From JAKLIX01 sp964605655 (GTDB lineage Bacteria > Bacteroidota > Bacteroidia > Bacteroidales > CAIXZF01), in the NCBI GenBank assembly GCA_964605655.1, contig CAZSDK010000012.1:55925-119924 (forward strand): a stretch of DNA of 64,000 nucleotides, given 5' to 3'. Below are positions 1 to 7,604 of this stretch, one piece after another. Made by a program: the position numbers and the translations under genes. Numbering within the stretch: the first letter of the stretch is position 1; each line of letters opens with the position of its first letter. Below the pieces are notes generated by a model. The model had not been told where the DNA came from and ran no database searches. It worked only from the letters and a program-made list of their open reading frames with translations.

Positions 1-1095
1 GATGGCGTCCCATTCAACGCCTTCGTTGAAATACTGGTTGCGATCGAGGATAGGGGTGTTGCCGTGGTGAAAATACATCATCGATCCCACACCGTCGAAG
101 CGAAACCCGTCAAAATGAAACTCATCTAACCAATACCGGATGTTGGACAGCAGGAACCTCAGCACCTCCGTCTTACCATAATCGAACAGCATGGAATCCC
201 ACTGTGGGTGCAGTCCTCGCTCTCCTGCAAGGAAATACTGATGGTCGCTGCCGTCGAACTCATTCAGTCCTTCCAGGACATTTTTTACCGTATGGGAGTG
301 GACCAGGTCCATGATGACAGTGATCCCCATCTGATGTGCCGTAAGTACCAGGTTTTTCAGGTCTTCCGGGGTGCCGAAACGGGAGGAAGGGGCGAAGAAG
401 TTAGAAACATGATATCCAAAAGAACCATAATAGGGGTGTTCCATCACGGCCATCAACTGTACGGCATTATAACCCAGTTCTTTAATACGCGGCAACACCT
501 CTCTGGTGAAATCCTGATAGGTAGAAATCACCTCTTTCTCAGACGACATACCCACATGGCACTCATAAATCAGGAGCGGTTCTGCCGGGGAGAAGGGAGA
601 GCGGTCGTTTTTCCAGTCGAAAGAGCCTGGCAGCCATACCTGTCCCGTGAAATTCTTGCTTTCCGGGTCCTGGACCACCCGTCTGATGTAGGCAGGTATC
701 CTTTCCCTCATATTTTGTTCAGTAACGACGAGGACTTTGACCAGGCTTCCGTGCTTGAAAGTCTTCTGGTAATCCTTTTTGGGAAGGAATATCTCCCAAA
801 CACCGAATTCATTTCTTTTCATCGGGTGGGTGAACCTTCTCCAACCGTTAAAATCACCGAAAAAGTAAAGTTCCCGAGCTTCCGGGGCCCATTCCCGGTA
901 ATGCCATCCTTTGAGCCCGGCATCGTAGTTGATCCCGAAATATTCATGTCCGAGGGCAAAATGCTCCAGGTCACCGAAATCCCATGCGATCTCACTGAGC
1001 CGGTAGCGGTATCTTTTCAACCTGTCGGCGATATCATTCCGGCAGGGTTCCAGCCAGGGGTCCATTTGTTCGAGAGGGATCACTTTCTTCTTCAT
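1..1095 (-). CDS. glgB: 1,4-alpha-glucan branching enzyme, eukaryotic-type GH13_8 (partial, C-terminus outside window)
   Basis: The enzyme forms alpha-1,6 branches in glycogen. Only the first 365 residues are in the window; the gene runs off the left edge. The N-terminus carries the 'REWAPEA..YFFGDFNGW' CBM48 signature (about residues 75-100), followed by the GH13 barrel. 'FDGFRFDGV' near residue 334 holds the expected catalytic Asp, and 'SMMYFHHG' right after it resembles the eukaryotic-type branching enzymes rather than the E. coli type. The acid/base Glu lies beyond the edge. ATG 1095 was chosen over in-frame ATG 1113 because a TAnnTTTG promoter element ends at 1115, so ATG 1113 would lie at or upstream of the likely transcription start. 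It is divergent from the tRNA gene. The family assignment rests on my reading of motifs. Confidence 0.88.
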   Translation of the reverse strand, partial: MKKKVIPLEQMDPWLEPCRNDIADRLKRYRYRLSEIAWDFGDLEHFALGHEYFGINYDAGLKGWHYREWAPEARELYFFGDFNGWRRFTHPMKRNEFGVWEIFLPKKDYQKTFKHGSLVKVLVVTEQNMRERIPAYIRRVVQDPESKNFTGQVWLPGSFDWKNDRSPFSPAEPLLIYECHVGMSSEKEVISTYQDFTREVLPRIKELGYNAVQLMAVMEHPYYGSFGYHVSNFFAPSSRFGTPEDLKNLVLTAHQMGITVIMDLVHSHTVKNVLEGLNEFDGSDHQYFLAGERGLHPQWDSMLFDYGKTEVLRFLLSNIRYWLDEFHFDGFRFDGVGSMMYFHHGNTPILDRNQYFNEGVEWDAI

Positions 1096-1114
1096 GTTTT
1101 TTGCCTCAGTCATG

Positions 1115-1122
1115 CAAAGATA
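1115..1122 (-). promoter_or_regulatory. Promoter -7 element for glgB
   Basis: TATCTTTG on the minus strand matches the Bacteroidota -7 consensus TAnnTTTG. No good TTG is visible 19-21 bases upstream (CTG at best). It implies a short leader before ATG 1095. Confidence 0.45.
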
Positions 1123-1172
1123 ACTTTTCGGCTGACAGGCAGCACGGGGATTTGTTCCTTTGAGCCCGAGTT

Positions 1173-1202
1173 TTGGTAAAAGAGAAAAGTTTGTTATTTT
1201 TG
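1173..1202 (+). promoter_or_regulatory. Promoter of tRNA-Met
   Basis: TTG at 1173-1175, a 19-base spacer and TATTTTTG at 1195-1202 make a full match to the Bacteroidota sigma-70 promoter (TTG-N19-21-TAnnTTTG). The -7 box ends 11 bases before the first tRNA base, as expected for a tRNA with a short 5' leader. Confidence 0.7.
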
Positions 1203-1213
1203 CCGCCCGAAAT

Positions 1214-1287
1214 GGCGTGGTAGCTCAGATGGTTAGAGCGTCGGATTCATAACCCGGAGGTCACGAGTTCAACTCTCGTCCACGCTA
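1214..1287 (+). tRNA. tRNA-Met (anticodon CAT), probably elongator
   Basis: The cloverleaf can be folded by hand: acceptor GGCGTGG/CCACGCT (first pair G-U), D arm GCTC/GAGC, anticodon loop TTCATAA, and T arm ACGAG/CTCGT with loop TTCAACT; the discriminator is A and CCA is not encoded. The anticodon stem has an A-C mismatch at 31/39 and lacks the three consecutive G-C pairs and unpaired 1-72 position of an initiator, so elongator Met is preferred. A CAT anticodon could also belong to tRNA-Ile2 (lysidine-modified); the E. coli elongator-Met-like 5' half argues against that. Its last three bases overlap the uvrA stop codon on the other strand. Confidence 0.93.
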
Positions 1288-4146
1288 CAATGACGAAGAG
1301 GCAGGTTCACCGGAGCCTGCCTTAATTTTTTCTTGAAGGAACCTTCCTGTGTAACTGCCGGGTTGAAGGACCAGTTTCTCAGGAAGTCCCTGAAATACAA
1401 TATTCCCGCCTTCATCGCCCCCTTCGGGTCCCAGATCAATGATCCAGTCGGCACACTTGATCACTTCCATATTATGTTCCACCACCACCAGCGAATGGCC
1501 TTTGTCGAGCAAGGCATCGAAGGCCTTCATCAGCTTGCTGATGTCGTGGAAATGTAAGCCTGTGGTGGGCTCGTCGAAAAGAAACAGGGTAGGCTTCTCG
1601 CTGCTTCCTTTAGCCAGGAAAAAGGCCAGTTTGATACGTTGTGCCTCGCCGCCGCTCAGGGTGCTCGATGGCTGCCCCATCCTCAGGTAACCCAATCCCA
1701 CATCCTGTAAAGGTTGCAGCTTCTCTACAATCCTCTTTTCCAGGTTGTTGCCTTTGATCTGAGAAGAAAAGAAGGTGATGGCTTCCTCAATGGTCATTTC
1801 CAATATATCGGTGATGCTCCGTTCGTGGTACTTCACGTCGAGTACTTCATCCTTAAACCTATTTCCTCCGCAGGACTCGCATACCAGGGTGATGTCGGCC
1901 ATGAACTGCATCTCAATCCTCACCTGTCCGTCGCCTTCACATTCTTCGCAACGTCCGCCTTCGATGTTGAAGGAGAAGTATCCCGGCTTATAACCTCTCA
2001 GTTTAGAAAGGGGCTGGTCAGAGAACAGGATCCTGATATCGTCGTAGGCTTTCACGTATGTTGCAGGGTTGGAACGGCTTGAGCGGCCAATGGGGTTCTG
2101 GTCCACCATCTCTATGTCGGTGATCCGGTTGATGTCTCCGCCGATGCGGTCGAACTTACCGGTCTTTTCTCCATACCCACCATAAATCTTTTTAAGGGCA
2201 GGGTAGAGTATCCGTTTCACCAGGGAACTTTTACCTGATCCGCTAACACCGGTCACCAGGCAAAGACAGTTCAGAGGGATCTTCACTTCCAGGTTTTTCA
2301 GGTTGTTTTCTTTGGCACCGGTGATATGGATGAACTCTTTCCACTTTCTTCTTTCGGGTGGCGAAGCGATTCGGAGGCTTCCGGAAAGATACCTCGAGGT
2401 GAGGCATTGGTTGTCTTCCATCAGTTCAGGGAAACTTCCGGAGAAGGTCAGCTCCCCCCCCTGCATGCCGGCCAGGGGACCCAGGTCGAGGATCGCATCG
2501 GCAGCCCTGATGATTTCTTCATCATGTTCCACCACGATGACCGTATTGCCGATGTCTCGCAGTTGGTGAAGCACCTTGATCAGGCGGTGGGTGTCCCTGG
2601 GGTGTAGTCCGATACTGGGTTCATCGAGGATATACATGGAACCCACCAGGTTGCTTCCCAGTGAGGTGGCCAGGTTGATCCTTTGGGATTCTCCACCGGA
2701 AAGACTGGAAGACAGACGGTTGAGCGTCAGGTAACCCAACCCGACATCACAGAGGTAGGTAAGGCGGTTGGTGATCTCTGTGAGCAGCCGTTTGGCCACC
2801 TTCATCTCAAAAGCATCGAGTTCCAGGTTCTTAAAGAAAAGAAGCAGTTCTTCAACAGGCATCAACACCAGCTCGGTAACCGACATTCCCTTCACCTTCA
2901 CATAATTGGCATCGCTTCTCAGCCTGGTCCCCTTGCATTCAGGGCATATCGTCTTGCCTCTATATCTTGACAGCATGACCCGGTACTGTATCTTATAGGT
3001 TTGTTCCTCCACCATTCTGAAAAACTTCGTGAGGCCTGTAAAATAAGCGTTCCCTGACCATAATAGCTCCATTTGTTCCTTACTCAGGTCATAGATCGGT
3101 TTATGGATAGGGAAGTCGAATTTGTGGGCATTCAGGACCAATTCTTCCTTGTATTCACTCATCTTTTCACCCTTCCAGCAGGCTATGGCATCTTCATAGA
3201 TGGACAGGCTCTTGTTGGGGATCACCAGGTCTTCATCGATACCTATGATGCTGCCAAATCCTTCGCAGGTCTTGCAGGCACCATAAGGGTTGTTGAAACT
3301 GAAAAGGTTAACGGAAGGCTCCTCAAAGGTCATCTGGTCGGCCTCAAAGCGGTTGGAGAAAGTTCTGAGATGAGTTTCTGTTTCATCTCCATATTGGATG
3401 ATACAGCTGCCTTCCCCTTCAAAGAAGGCAGTCTGAAGAGAATCCTCTACCCGGGATCTCAGGTCTTCATCCTCTTTCCGTATGACAAAGCGATCGATAA
3501 GGATGAGGCAATCCTCACAATTACACTCCACCTCTGTACTCATCAACAGGTCTTCAATTCGTTTCTGTTCACCTTTGACCACCAGCCTTGAGAATCCCTG
3601 CTGCATGACGATGTTGAGCTGTTCCTGGAGGCTTCTGCCGTTCTTGATGATCAATGGAGAAAAGACATGTACTCTGCAACCTTCCTCCAGGTCATAGAAA
3701 AAGTTGGCCACGGAGGTGACAGTATCTCTTTTAACGAGCTCACCCGAAACGGGTGAAAACGTCTTACCGACACGGGCAAAGAGAAGTTTCAGGTATTCAT
3801 ATATTTCGGTAGAAGTCCCAACGGTGGACCTGGGGTTTCTTGTATTCACCTTTTGTTCGATGGCGATGGCAGGAGACACCCCCTTTATATAGTCGGTTTC
3901 GGGCTTGTTCATCCTTCCCAGGAACTGCCGGGCATACGAACTCAGGCTTTCCACGTACCTTCTTTGTCCTTCTGCATAAATGGTGTCGAACGCCAGGGAA
4001 GATTTACCGGAACCAGATAAACCGGTGATGACAATGAATTTGTTCCTGGGCAGGGCGACGTCGATGTTCTTCAGGTTGTGGACCCTGGCCCCTTTGATGA
4101 GAATATAATCGTGTGGGTCCAGCTTCGTGATATCAAGGATCTTCAT
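1285..4146 (-). CDS. uvrA: Excinuclease ABC subunit A
   Basis: UvrA is the DNA-damage recognition ATPase of nucleotide excision repair; it loads UvrB at lesions. The protein has 953 residues from ATG 4146, close to the family's usual 940-950. Walker A 'GLSGSGKSS' is at residues 42-50 and a second 'GVSGSGKSS' follows past the middle. Two ABC signatures read 'LSGGESQR' and 'LSGGEAQR'. Cys pairs 'CKTC..' / 'CPEC' and 'CEEC..' / 'CESC' mark the zinc modules. An in-frame TTG at 4155 would add three residues; ATG is preferred. The gene is convergent with tRNA-Met and its stop codon overlaps the tRNA 3' end by three bases, so the C-terminal tail is partly shaped by the tRNA terminator. Confidence 0.97.
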   Translation of the reverse strand: MKILDITKLDPHDYILIKGARVHNLKNIDVALPRNKFIVITGLSGSGKSSLAFDTIYAEGQRRYVESLSSYARQFLGRMNKPETDYIKGVSPAIAIEQKVNTRNPRSTVGTSTEIYEYLKLLFARVGKTFSPVSGELVKRDTVTSVANFFYDLEEGCRVHVFSPLIIKNGRSLQEQLNIVMQQGFSRLVVKGEQKRIEDLLMSTEVECNCEDCLILIDRFVIRKEDEDLRSRVEDSLQTAFFEGEGSCIIQYGDETETHLRTFSNRFEADQMTFEEPSVNLFSFNNPYGACKTCEGFGSIIGIDEDLVIPNKSLSIYEDAIACWKGEKMSEYKEELVLNAHKFDFPIHKPIYDLSKEQMELLWSGNAYFTGLTKFFRMVEEQTYKIQYRVMLSRYRGKTICPECKGTRLRSDANYVKVKGMSVTELVLMPVEELLLFFKNLELDAFEMKVAKRLLTEITNRLTYLCDVGLGYLTLNRLSSSLSGGESQRINLATSLGSNLVGSMYILDEPSIGLHPRDTHRLIKVLHQLRDIGNTVIVVEHDEEIIRAADAILDLGPLAGMQGGELTFSGSFPELMEDNQCLTSRYLSGSLRIASPPERRKWKEFIHITGAKENNLKNLEVKIPLNCLCLVTGVSGSGKSSLVKRILYPALKKIYGGYGEKTGKFDRIGGDINRITDIEMVDQNPIGRSSRSNPATYVKAYDDIRILFSDQPLSKLRGYKPGYFSFNIEGGRCEECEGDGQVRIEMQFMADITLVCESCGGNRFKDEVLDVKYHERSITDILEMTIEEAITFFSSQIKGNNLEKRIVEKLQPLQDVGLGYLRMGQPSSTLSGGEAQRIKLAFFLAKGSSEKPTLFLFDEPTTGLHFHDISKLMKAFDALLDKGHSLVVVEHNMEVIKCADWIIDLGPEGGDEGGNIVFQGLPEKLVLQPGSYTGRFLQEKIKAGSGEPASSSL
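1299..1331 (+). terminator. Intrinsic terminator of tRNA-Met, inside the uvrA 3' end
   Basis: AGGCAGG (1299-1305) pairs perfectly with CCTGCCT (1316-1322) around a 10-base loop and is followed by TTAATTTTTT on the plus strand. It lies 12 bases past the tRNA and within the antisense coding sequence for the last residues of UvrA. Confidence 0.65.
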
Positions 4147-4220
4147 GGCTTCCAATCTTGCCTCAAACCTACATGAAATTCATGAATCTTTGGCAAAATA
4201 CCCGTAAAAAGGAGAAAAAG

Positions 4221-4252
4221 TTGACAGAGGCATTTATTTTGTTTTATATTTG
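4221..4252 (+). promoter_or_regulatory. Promoter of the sigma factor gene
   Basis: TTG at 4221-4223, a 21-base spacer and TATATTTG at 4245-4252 match the Bacteroidota promoter consensus. Transcription would start near 4256-4260, giving an unusually long leader of about 117 bases. Confidence 0.7.
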
Positions 4253-4265
4253 CAGAGAATTGAAA

Positions 4266-4372
4266 CATCAGCGAAATAAATTCCGTTTAGTTCCGTTGAT
4301 GAAGTATTAACTCAAAATATAGGAGGACGCTTATCGGATAGATCAATACCCTTTTAACCTTAGTAAAAAGGG
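4266..4372 (+). promoter_or_regulatory. Structured 5' leader of the sigma factor mRNA
   Basis: Two hairpins can be drawn. CATCAGCG (4266-4273) pairs with CGTTGATG (4294-4301) with one G-U. CCCTTTT (4349-4355) pairs with AAAAGGG (4366-4372), which covers the purine-rich stretch just before ATG 4376. A perfect AGGAGG sits at 4321-4326 with no start codon at a usable distance. The structure is seen by eye; a regulatory role is inferred. Confidence 0.4.
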
Positions 4373-4375
4373 AAT

Positions 4376-4963
4376 ATGAACCCAAAACTCATTAGTGACC
4401 AGGAACTGATCCATGAGTATCTGTCCGGTAACCAGGCAAGCTTAGAGAAGCTGATACGCCGCCACCAGAACCGCATCTATGCTTATATCATTATGGTTGT
4501 CAAGGATAAATCCTTGGCCGATGATATTTTTCAGGACACCTTCATCAAGGTGATCAATACCCTTAGATCCGGTACTTATAAAGAGGAAGGGAAATTCCTC
4601 CAATGGGCCATGCGCATCGCGCACAACCTCATTATCGACCATTTCAGGAAATCGAAGAGGATTCCTGTCATTGACGTCAGGGATAATGATTTCGATATCT
4701 TCAATACCATTCATTATACTGATGATTCTGTGGAAAGGAAGCTCATACAGGATCAGATCCATGATGACATTAAGAAGATGATTGAGTACCTCCCGGAAGA
4801 GCAGAAGGAGGTCCTTAAGATGAGGCATTACGAAGAGATGAGCTTCAAGGAGATCGCTGACCAGACTTCCGTCAGCATCAATACAGCCCTTGGAAGGATG
4901 CGCTATGCCCTGATCAATCTCAGGAAAATGGCCGCAGAAAACGATATCATTCTTTCCATCTGA
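4376..4963 (+). CDS. RNA polymerase sigma factor, ECF/sigma-70 family
   Basis: This 195-residue protein directs RNA polymerase to a promoter subset. Region 2 spans about residues 20-95 ('LEKLIRRHQNRIYAY', 'ADDIFQDTFIKV', 'LQWAMRIAHNLIIDHFRK'), and region 4 about 130-185 ('YLPEEQKEVLKMRHYEEMSF' then the helix-turn-helix 'EIADQTSVSINTALGRMRYA'). No anti-sigma gene with a membrane segment follows; instead a 60-residue ORF lies downstream. It has its own canonical promoter and a structured leader. Target promoters cannot be told from the sequence. Confidence 0.92.
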   Translation: MNPKLISDQELIHEYLSGNQASLEKLIRRHQNRIYAYIIMVVKDKSLADDIFQDTFIKVINTLRSGTYKEEGKFLQWAMRIAHNLIIDHFRKSKRIPVIDVRDNDFDIFNTIHYTDDSVERKLIQDQIHDDIKKMIEYLPEEQKEVLKMRHYEEMSFKEIADQTSVSINTALGRMRYALINLRKMAAENDIILSI

Positions 4964-5036
4964 TCTTTTTTCTTTTTTCATACTTTTCTTTCCGTTTGAC
5001 CGTTATCCTTGGGATTGTTTCACCTAAACCCAAGCT

Positions 5037-5219
5037 ATGGCAAAGGATTACCCTACACAACATTTTCATTATCAATCTAATAAAGAAAGTAACCACCCAA
5101 ATGACATGAAAGCCGCAGGGCCCGGAGAACATCTGATACAGTTTCTGATGGGGTACAGTGCCGCTTTATTCATCAAAGCACTTCCCAATGGAAGCGTGGT
5201 TAAAATGATGATGAACTGA
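5037..5219 (+). CDS. Small hypothetical protein downstream of the sigma factor (60 aa)
   Basis: An ATG-initiated ORF of 60 codons, 73 bases after the sigma factor stop and just before a strong terminator, so the two probably share a transcript. The N-terminal half is polar (Lys, His, Asn-rich). The C-terminal half 'HLIQFLMGYSAALFIKALP..' could form an amphipathic or hydrophobic helix, and the protein ends in 'MMMN'. There is no signal peptide or Cys motif. From memory, short proteins with a similar '..YS.AL........N' ending occur behind sigma factors in other Bacteroidota, but I could not check this. If it is not coding, 4964-5240 holds nothing else I recognise. Confidence 0.5.
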   Translation: MAKDYPTQHFHYQSNKESNHPNDMKAAGPGEHLIQFLMGYSAALFIKALPNGSVVKMMMN

Positions 5220-5240
5220 TTCAGAGTATTTTCTGAGAAG

Positions 5241-5298
5241 GCACTTTGATTTCAGGAGATGAAAGGAATTTTCATACTGAAAGCGAAGTGCTTTTTTT
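5241..5298 (+). terminator. Intrinsic terminator after the sigma factor unit
   Basis: GCACTT and TTTCAG (5241-5255, interrupted by an internal loop) pair with CTGAAA and AAGTGC (5277-5291). An inner ATGAAA/TTTCAT stem tops the hairpin, and seven T follow (5292-5298). It closes the transcript before nth. Confidence 0.75.
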
Positions 5299-5350
5299 AT
5301 GGAATCCTTCTTTTACCTGATCTTTGCAAAATATTCCGCAAGTCATCAAG

Positions 5351-5995
5351 ATGAGAATCAAAGAGAGATACCAATACATTCTTTCTTACTTTCAGGAGCA
5401 TCAGCCTTTCGTTACGACAGAGTTGGTGTACACGACACCCTATGAGTTGCTGGTGGCTACCATTTTATCAGCCCAGTGCACCGACAAACGGGTGAATATG
5501 ATCAGTCCGGCTTTTTTCGTTCGTTTTCCGGATGCGGAATCCCTTGCTTACGCTTCGCAGGATGAGGTTTTTGACCTGATCAGATCTTGTTCCTATCCCA
5601 ATAATAAAAGCAAGAACCTGATCGGCATGGCAAGGATGCTGACGACGGAGTTCCGGGGCATCGTTCCTTCGGAGGTGGAAGAACTTCAGCGGTTGCCAGG
5701 CGTGGGAAGAAAGACGGCCAACGTGATCGCTTCGGTGGTCTTCGATAAACCAGCAATGGCTGTCGATACCCATGTTTTCAGGGTCTCGGCAAGGCTGGGT
5801 CTGACCAGAAATGCAAAAACGCCCTACGAAACGGAAAAGCAGCTGGTCAAAAACATCCCTGAGCAGTTGATCCCGCTGGCCCATCACTGGCTAATCCTTC
5901 ACGGCCGCTATGTTTGCCAGGCAAGGAAGCCTCACTGTGGTGAATGCGGGTTGGCACCCTGGTGTGCCTATTTTCAAACCAGGAAGCCTTTTTGA
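5351..5995 (+). CDS. nth: Endonuclease III (DNA glycosylase/AP lyase)
   Basis: Endonuclease III removes oxidised pyrimidines from DNA and cleaves the abasic site. The helix-hairpin-helix 'LPGVGRKTANV' carries the catalytic Lys (K121 from ATG 5351), and 'AVDTHVFR' carries the catalytic Asp (D139). The C-terminal iron-sulfur ligands have the exact spacing C-x6-C-x2-C-x5-C ('CQARKPHCGECGLAPWC'). A TTG at 5324 would add nine residues; ATG 5351 gives 214 residues, near the family norm. bcp follows 33 bases after the stop, so the two may be cotranscribed as oxidative-damage genes. Confidence 0.95.
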   Translation: MRIKERYQYILSYFQEHQPFVTTELVYTTPYELLVATILSAQCTDKRVNMISPAFFVRFPDAESLAYASQDEVFDLIRSCSYPNNKSKNLIGMARMLTTEFRGIVPSEVEELQRLPGVGRKTANVIASVVFDKPAMAVDTHVFRVSARLGLTRNAKTPYETEKQLVKNIPEQLIPLAHHWLILHGRYVCQARKPHCGECGLAPWCAYFQTRKPF

Positions 5996-6028
5996 TTGTT
6001 TAGATACCAGAAACCAATCTTAAACTAT

Positions 6029-6481
6029 ATGACTCATTTGAAACAGGGTGATCCTGCACCCGATTTTACCGCCACCGATCAAAACGGGAATACCGTTTCT
6101 CTTAAAGATTTCAGGGGTACCAGGGTGGTCCTTTACTTCTATCCTAAGGACAACACTCCCGGATGCACGGCCGAAGCCTGCAGCTTGCGCGATCACCATG
6201 AATCCCTGTTGAATTCAGGATACAGAGTGCTGGGGGTGAGTCCCGACAGTGCCAAGTCCCATCTATCCTTCATTTCAAAGTACCAGCTGCCATTTACTCT
6301 TATTGCCGATACCGACAAAGAAGTAGCGAAGGCTTATGGAGTATGGGGACCCAAGAAATTTATGGGAAGGGTTTATGACGGGGTCCATCGTACTACCTTT
6401 TTAATCTCTGCCGAAGGCACCATCGAGAAGATCCTCACTGAAGTCAATACAAAGGAGCACGCGGCACAGATCCTCGGCTGA
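6029..6481 (+). CDS. bcp: Thioredoxin-dependent thiol peroxidase, BCP/PrxQ type
   Basis: This peroxiredoxin reduces hydrogen peroxide and organic hydroperoxides with thioredoxin as electron donor. It has 150 residues. The N-terminal motif 'GDPAPDFTATDQNG' is typical, and 'YPKDNTPGCTAEACSLRD' holds the peroxidatic Cys and, five residues on, the resolving Cys of the BCP subgroup. ATG 6029 was preferred to a TTG directly after the nth stop because family members begin just before '..L..GDPAP'. It sits between nth and recA, a DNA-protection neighbourhood. Confidence 0.95.
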   Translation: MTHLKQGDPAPDFTATDQNGNTVSLKDFRGTRVVLYFYPKDNTPGCTAEACSLRDHHESLLNSGYRVLGVSPDSAKSHLSFISKYQLPFTLIADTDKEVAKAYGVWGPKKFMGRVYDGVHRTTFLISAEGTIEKILTEVNTKEHAAQILG

Positions 6482-6589
6482 TTTTTTTTCTGAAAGTTTT
6501 CCACAATGAGGGGTCTTTTGCATCTATAAGGAAAGACATCCGGCATTTTTTATGTTATTTTGTACCTGAAATTATTGAAAAACGGACCT

Positions 6590-7597
6590 ATGAGCAAAGA
6601 TTCACCTGAACTGAAGGAAAAGCTGAAAGCGTTACAACTGACGCTCGACAAGATCGAAAAGAACTATGGCAAGGGAGCCATCATGAAACTGGGAGATGAT
6701 GCCATCGAGCAGGTGGAAGTCATTTCAACAGGGTCCATCGGACTGGATGCGGCACTGGGGGTTGGAGGATTGCCCAAGGGCAGGGTGATAGAGATCTTTG
6801 GTCCGGAAGCCAGCGGAAAGACCACCCTGGCCATTCATGCCATTGCTGAAGCCCAGAAGATGGGCGGACTTGCAGCGTTTATTGACGCAGAGCATGCTTT
6901 TGACCGCACTTATGCGGTAAAACTCGGTGTTGATGTCGAGAACCTGTATATTTCACAACCCGATAACGGAGAACAAGCCCTGGAGATAACCGATAATCTC
7001 ATCCGGTCGGGAGCCATTGATATCATTGTCATCGACAGCGTTGCTGCTCTGACTCCCAAGAGTGAGATCGATGGTGAAATGGGTGATTCAAAGGTAGGTC
7101 TCCAGGCCAGGTTAATGTCACAAGCCCTGCGAAAACTCACTGCCACTATCAGCAAGACCAGGTCCTGTTGCATCTTTATCAACCAGCTCAGGGAAAAGAT
7201 AGGAGTGATGTTTGGGAATCCGGAGACCACTACCGGTGGTAATGCATTGAAATTCTATTCTTCGGTGAGGCTTGATATCAGAAGGATCAGCCAGATCAAA
7301 GACGGAGAAAACGTTGTGGGAGGAAGGGCCAAGGTGAAAGTCCTTAAAAATAAGGTAGCGCCACCTTTCCGGATTGCGGAATTTGATATCATCTTCGGTG
7401 AAGGCATCAGCAAGACCGGGGAGATCATCGACCTCGGCACTGAATTCAACATCATCAAGAAAAGCGGCAGCTGGTACAGCTATGGCGATACCAAACTGGG
7501 GCAGGGGAGAGATGCCCTGAAACAGTTGCTTCTCGATAACCCTGAGTTGTGTGAAGAACTTGAAGCCAAGGTGAAAGAACATCTTCAGAAAAAATAA
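6590..7597 (+). CDS. recA: Recombinase A
   Basis: RecA is the strand-exchange ATPase of homologous recombination and the coprotease of the SOS response. It has 335 residues from ATG 6590; an upstream TTG would add ten residues that do not resemble RecA. Walker A 'GPEASGKTT' is at residues 71-79, Walker B is 'IDIIVIDSVAAL', the DNA-binding loop region is 'GEMGDSKVGLQARLMSQALRKL', and 'INQLREKIGVMFGNPETTTGG' is the conserved core. The C-terminus is short and Lys/Glu-rich. The lipoprotein gene downstream starts 8 bases after the stop. I saw no clear SOS box in the 108 bases upstream. Confidence 0.98.
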   Translation: MSKDSPELKEKLKALQLTLDKIEKNYGKGAIMKLGDDAIEQVEVISTGSIGLDAALGVGGLPKGRVIEIFGPEASGKTTLAIHAIAEAQKMGGLAAFIDAEHAFDRTYAVKLGVDVENLYISQPDNGEQALEITDNLIRSGAIDIIVIDSVAALTPKSEIDGEMGDSKVGLQARLMSQALRKLTATISKTRSCCIFINQLREKIGVMFGNPETTTGGNALKFYSSVRLDIRRISQIKDGENVVGGRAKVKVLKNKVAPPFRIAEFDIIFGEGISKTGEIIDLGTEFNIIKKSGSWYSYGDTKLGQGRDALKQLLLDNPELCEELEAKVKEHLQKK

Positions 7598-7604
7598 AGT
7601 ATTC

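Noticed and set aside
208..1179. A 323-codon open frame on the plus strand at the left edge
   Set aside because: It is antisense to the clearly recognisable branching enzyme and its translation resembles no protein family; the minus-strand frame runs off the window, which makes the shadow look stronger than it is.
1214..1287. Initiator tRNA-fMet
   Set aside because: The 1-72 position can pair (G-U) and the anticodon stem lacks three consecutive G-C pairs, so the initiator hallmarks are missing.
6482..6589. An SOS box or strong promoter before recA
   Set aside because: No dyad or clean TAnnTTTG with a -33 partner was found; only T-rich stretches are present.
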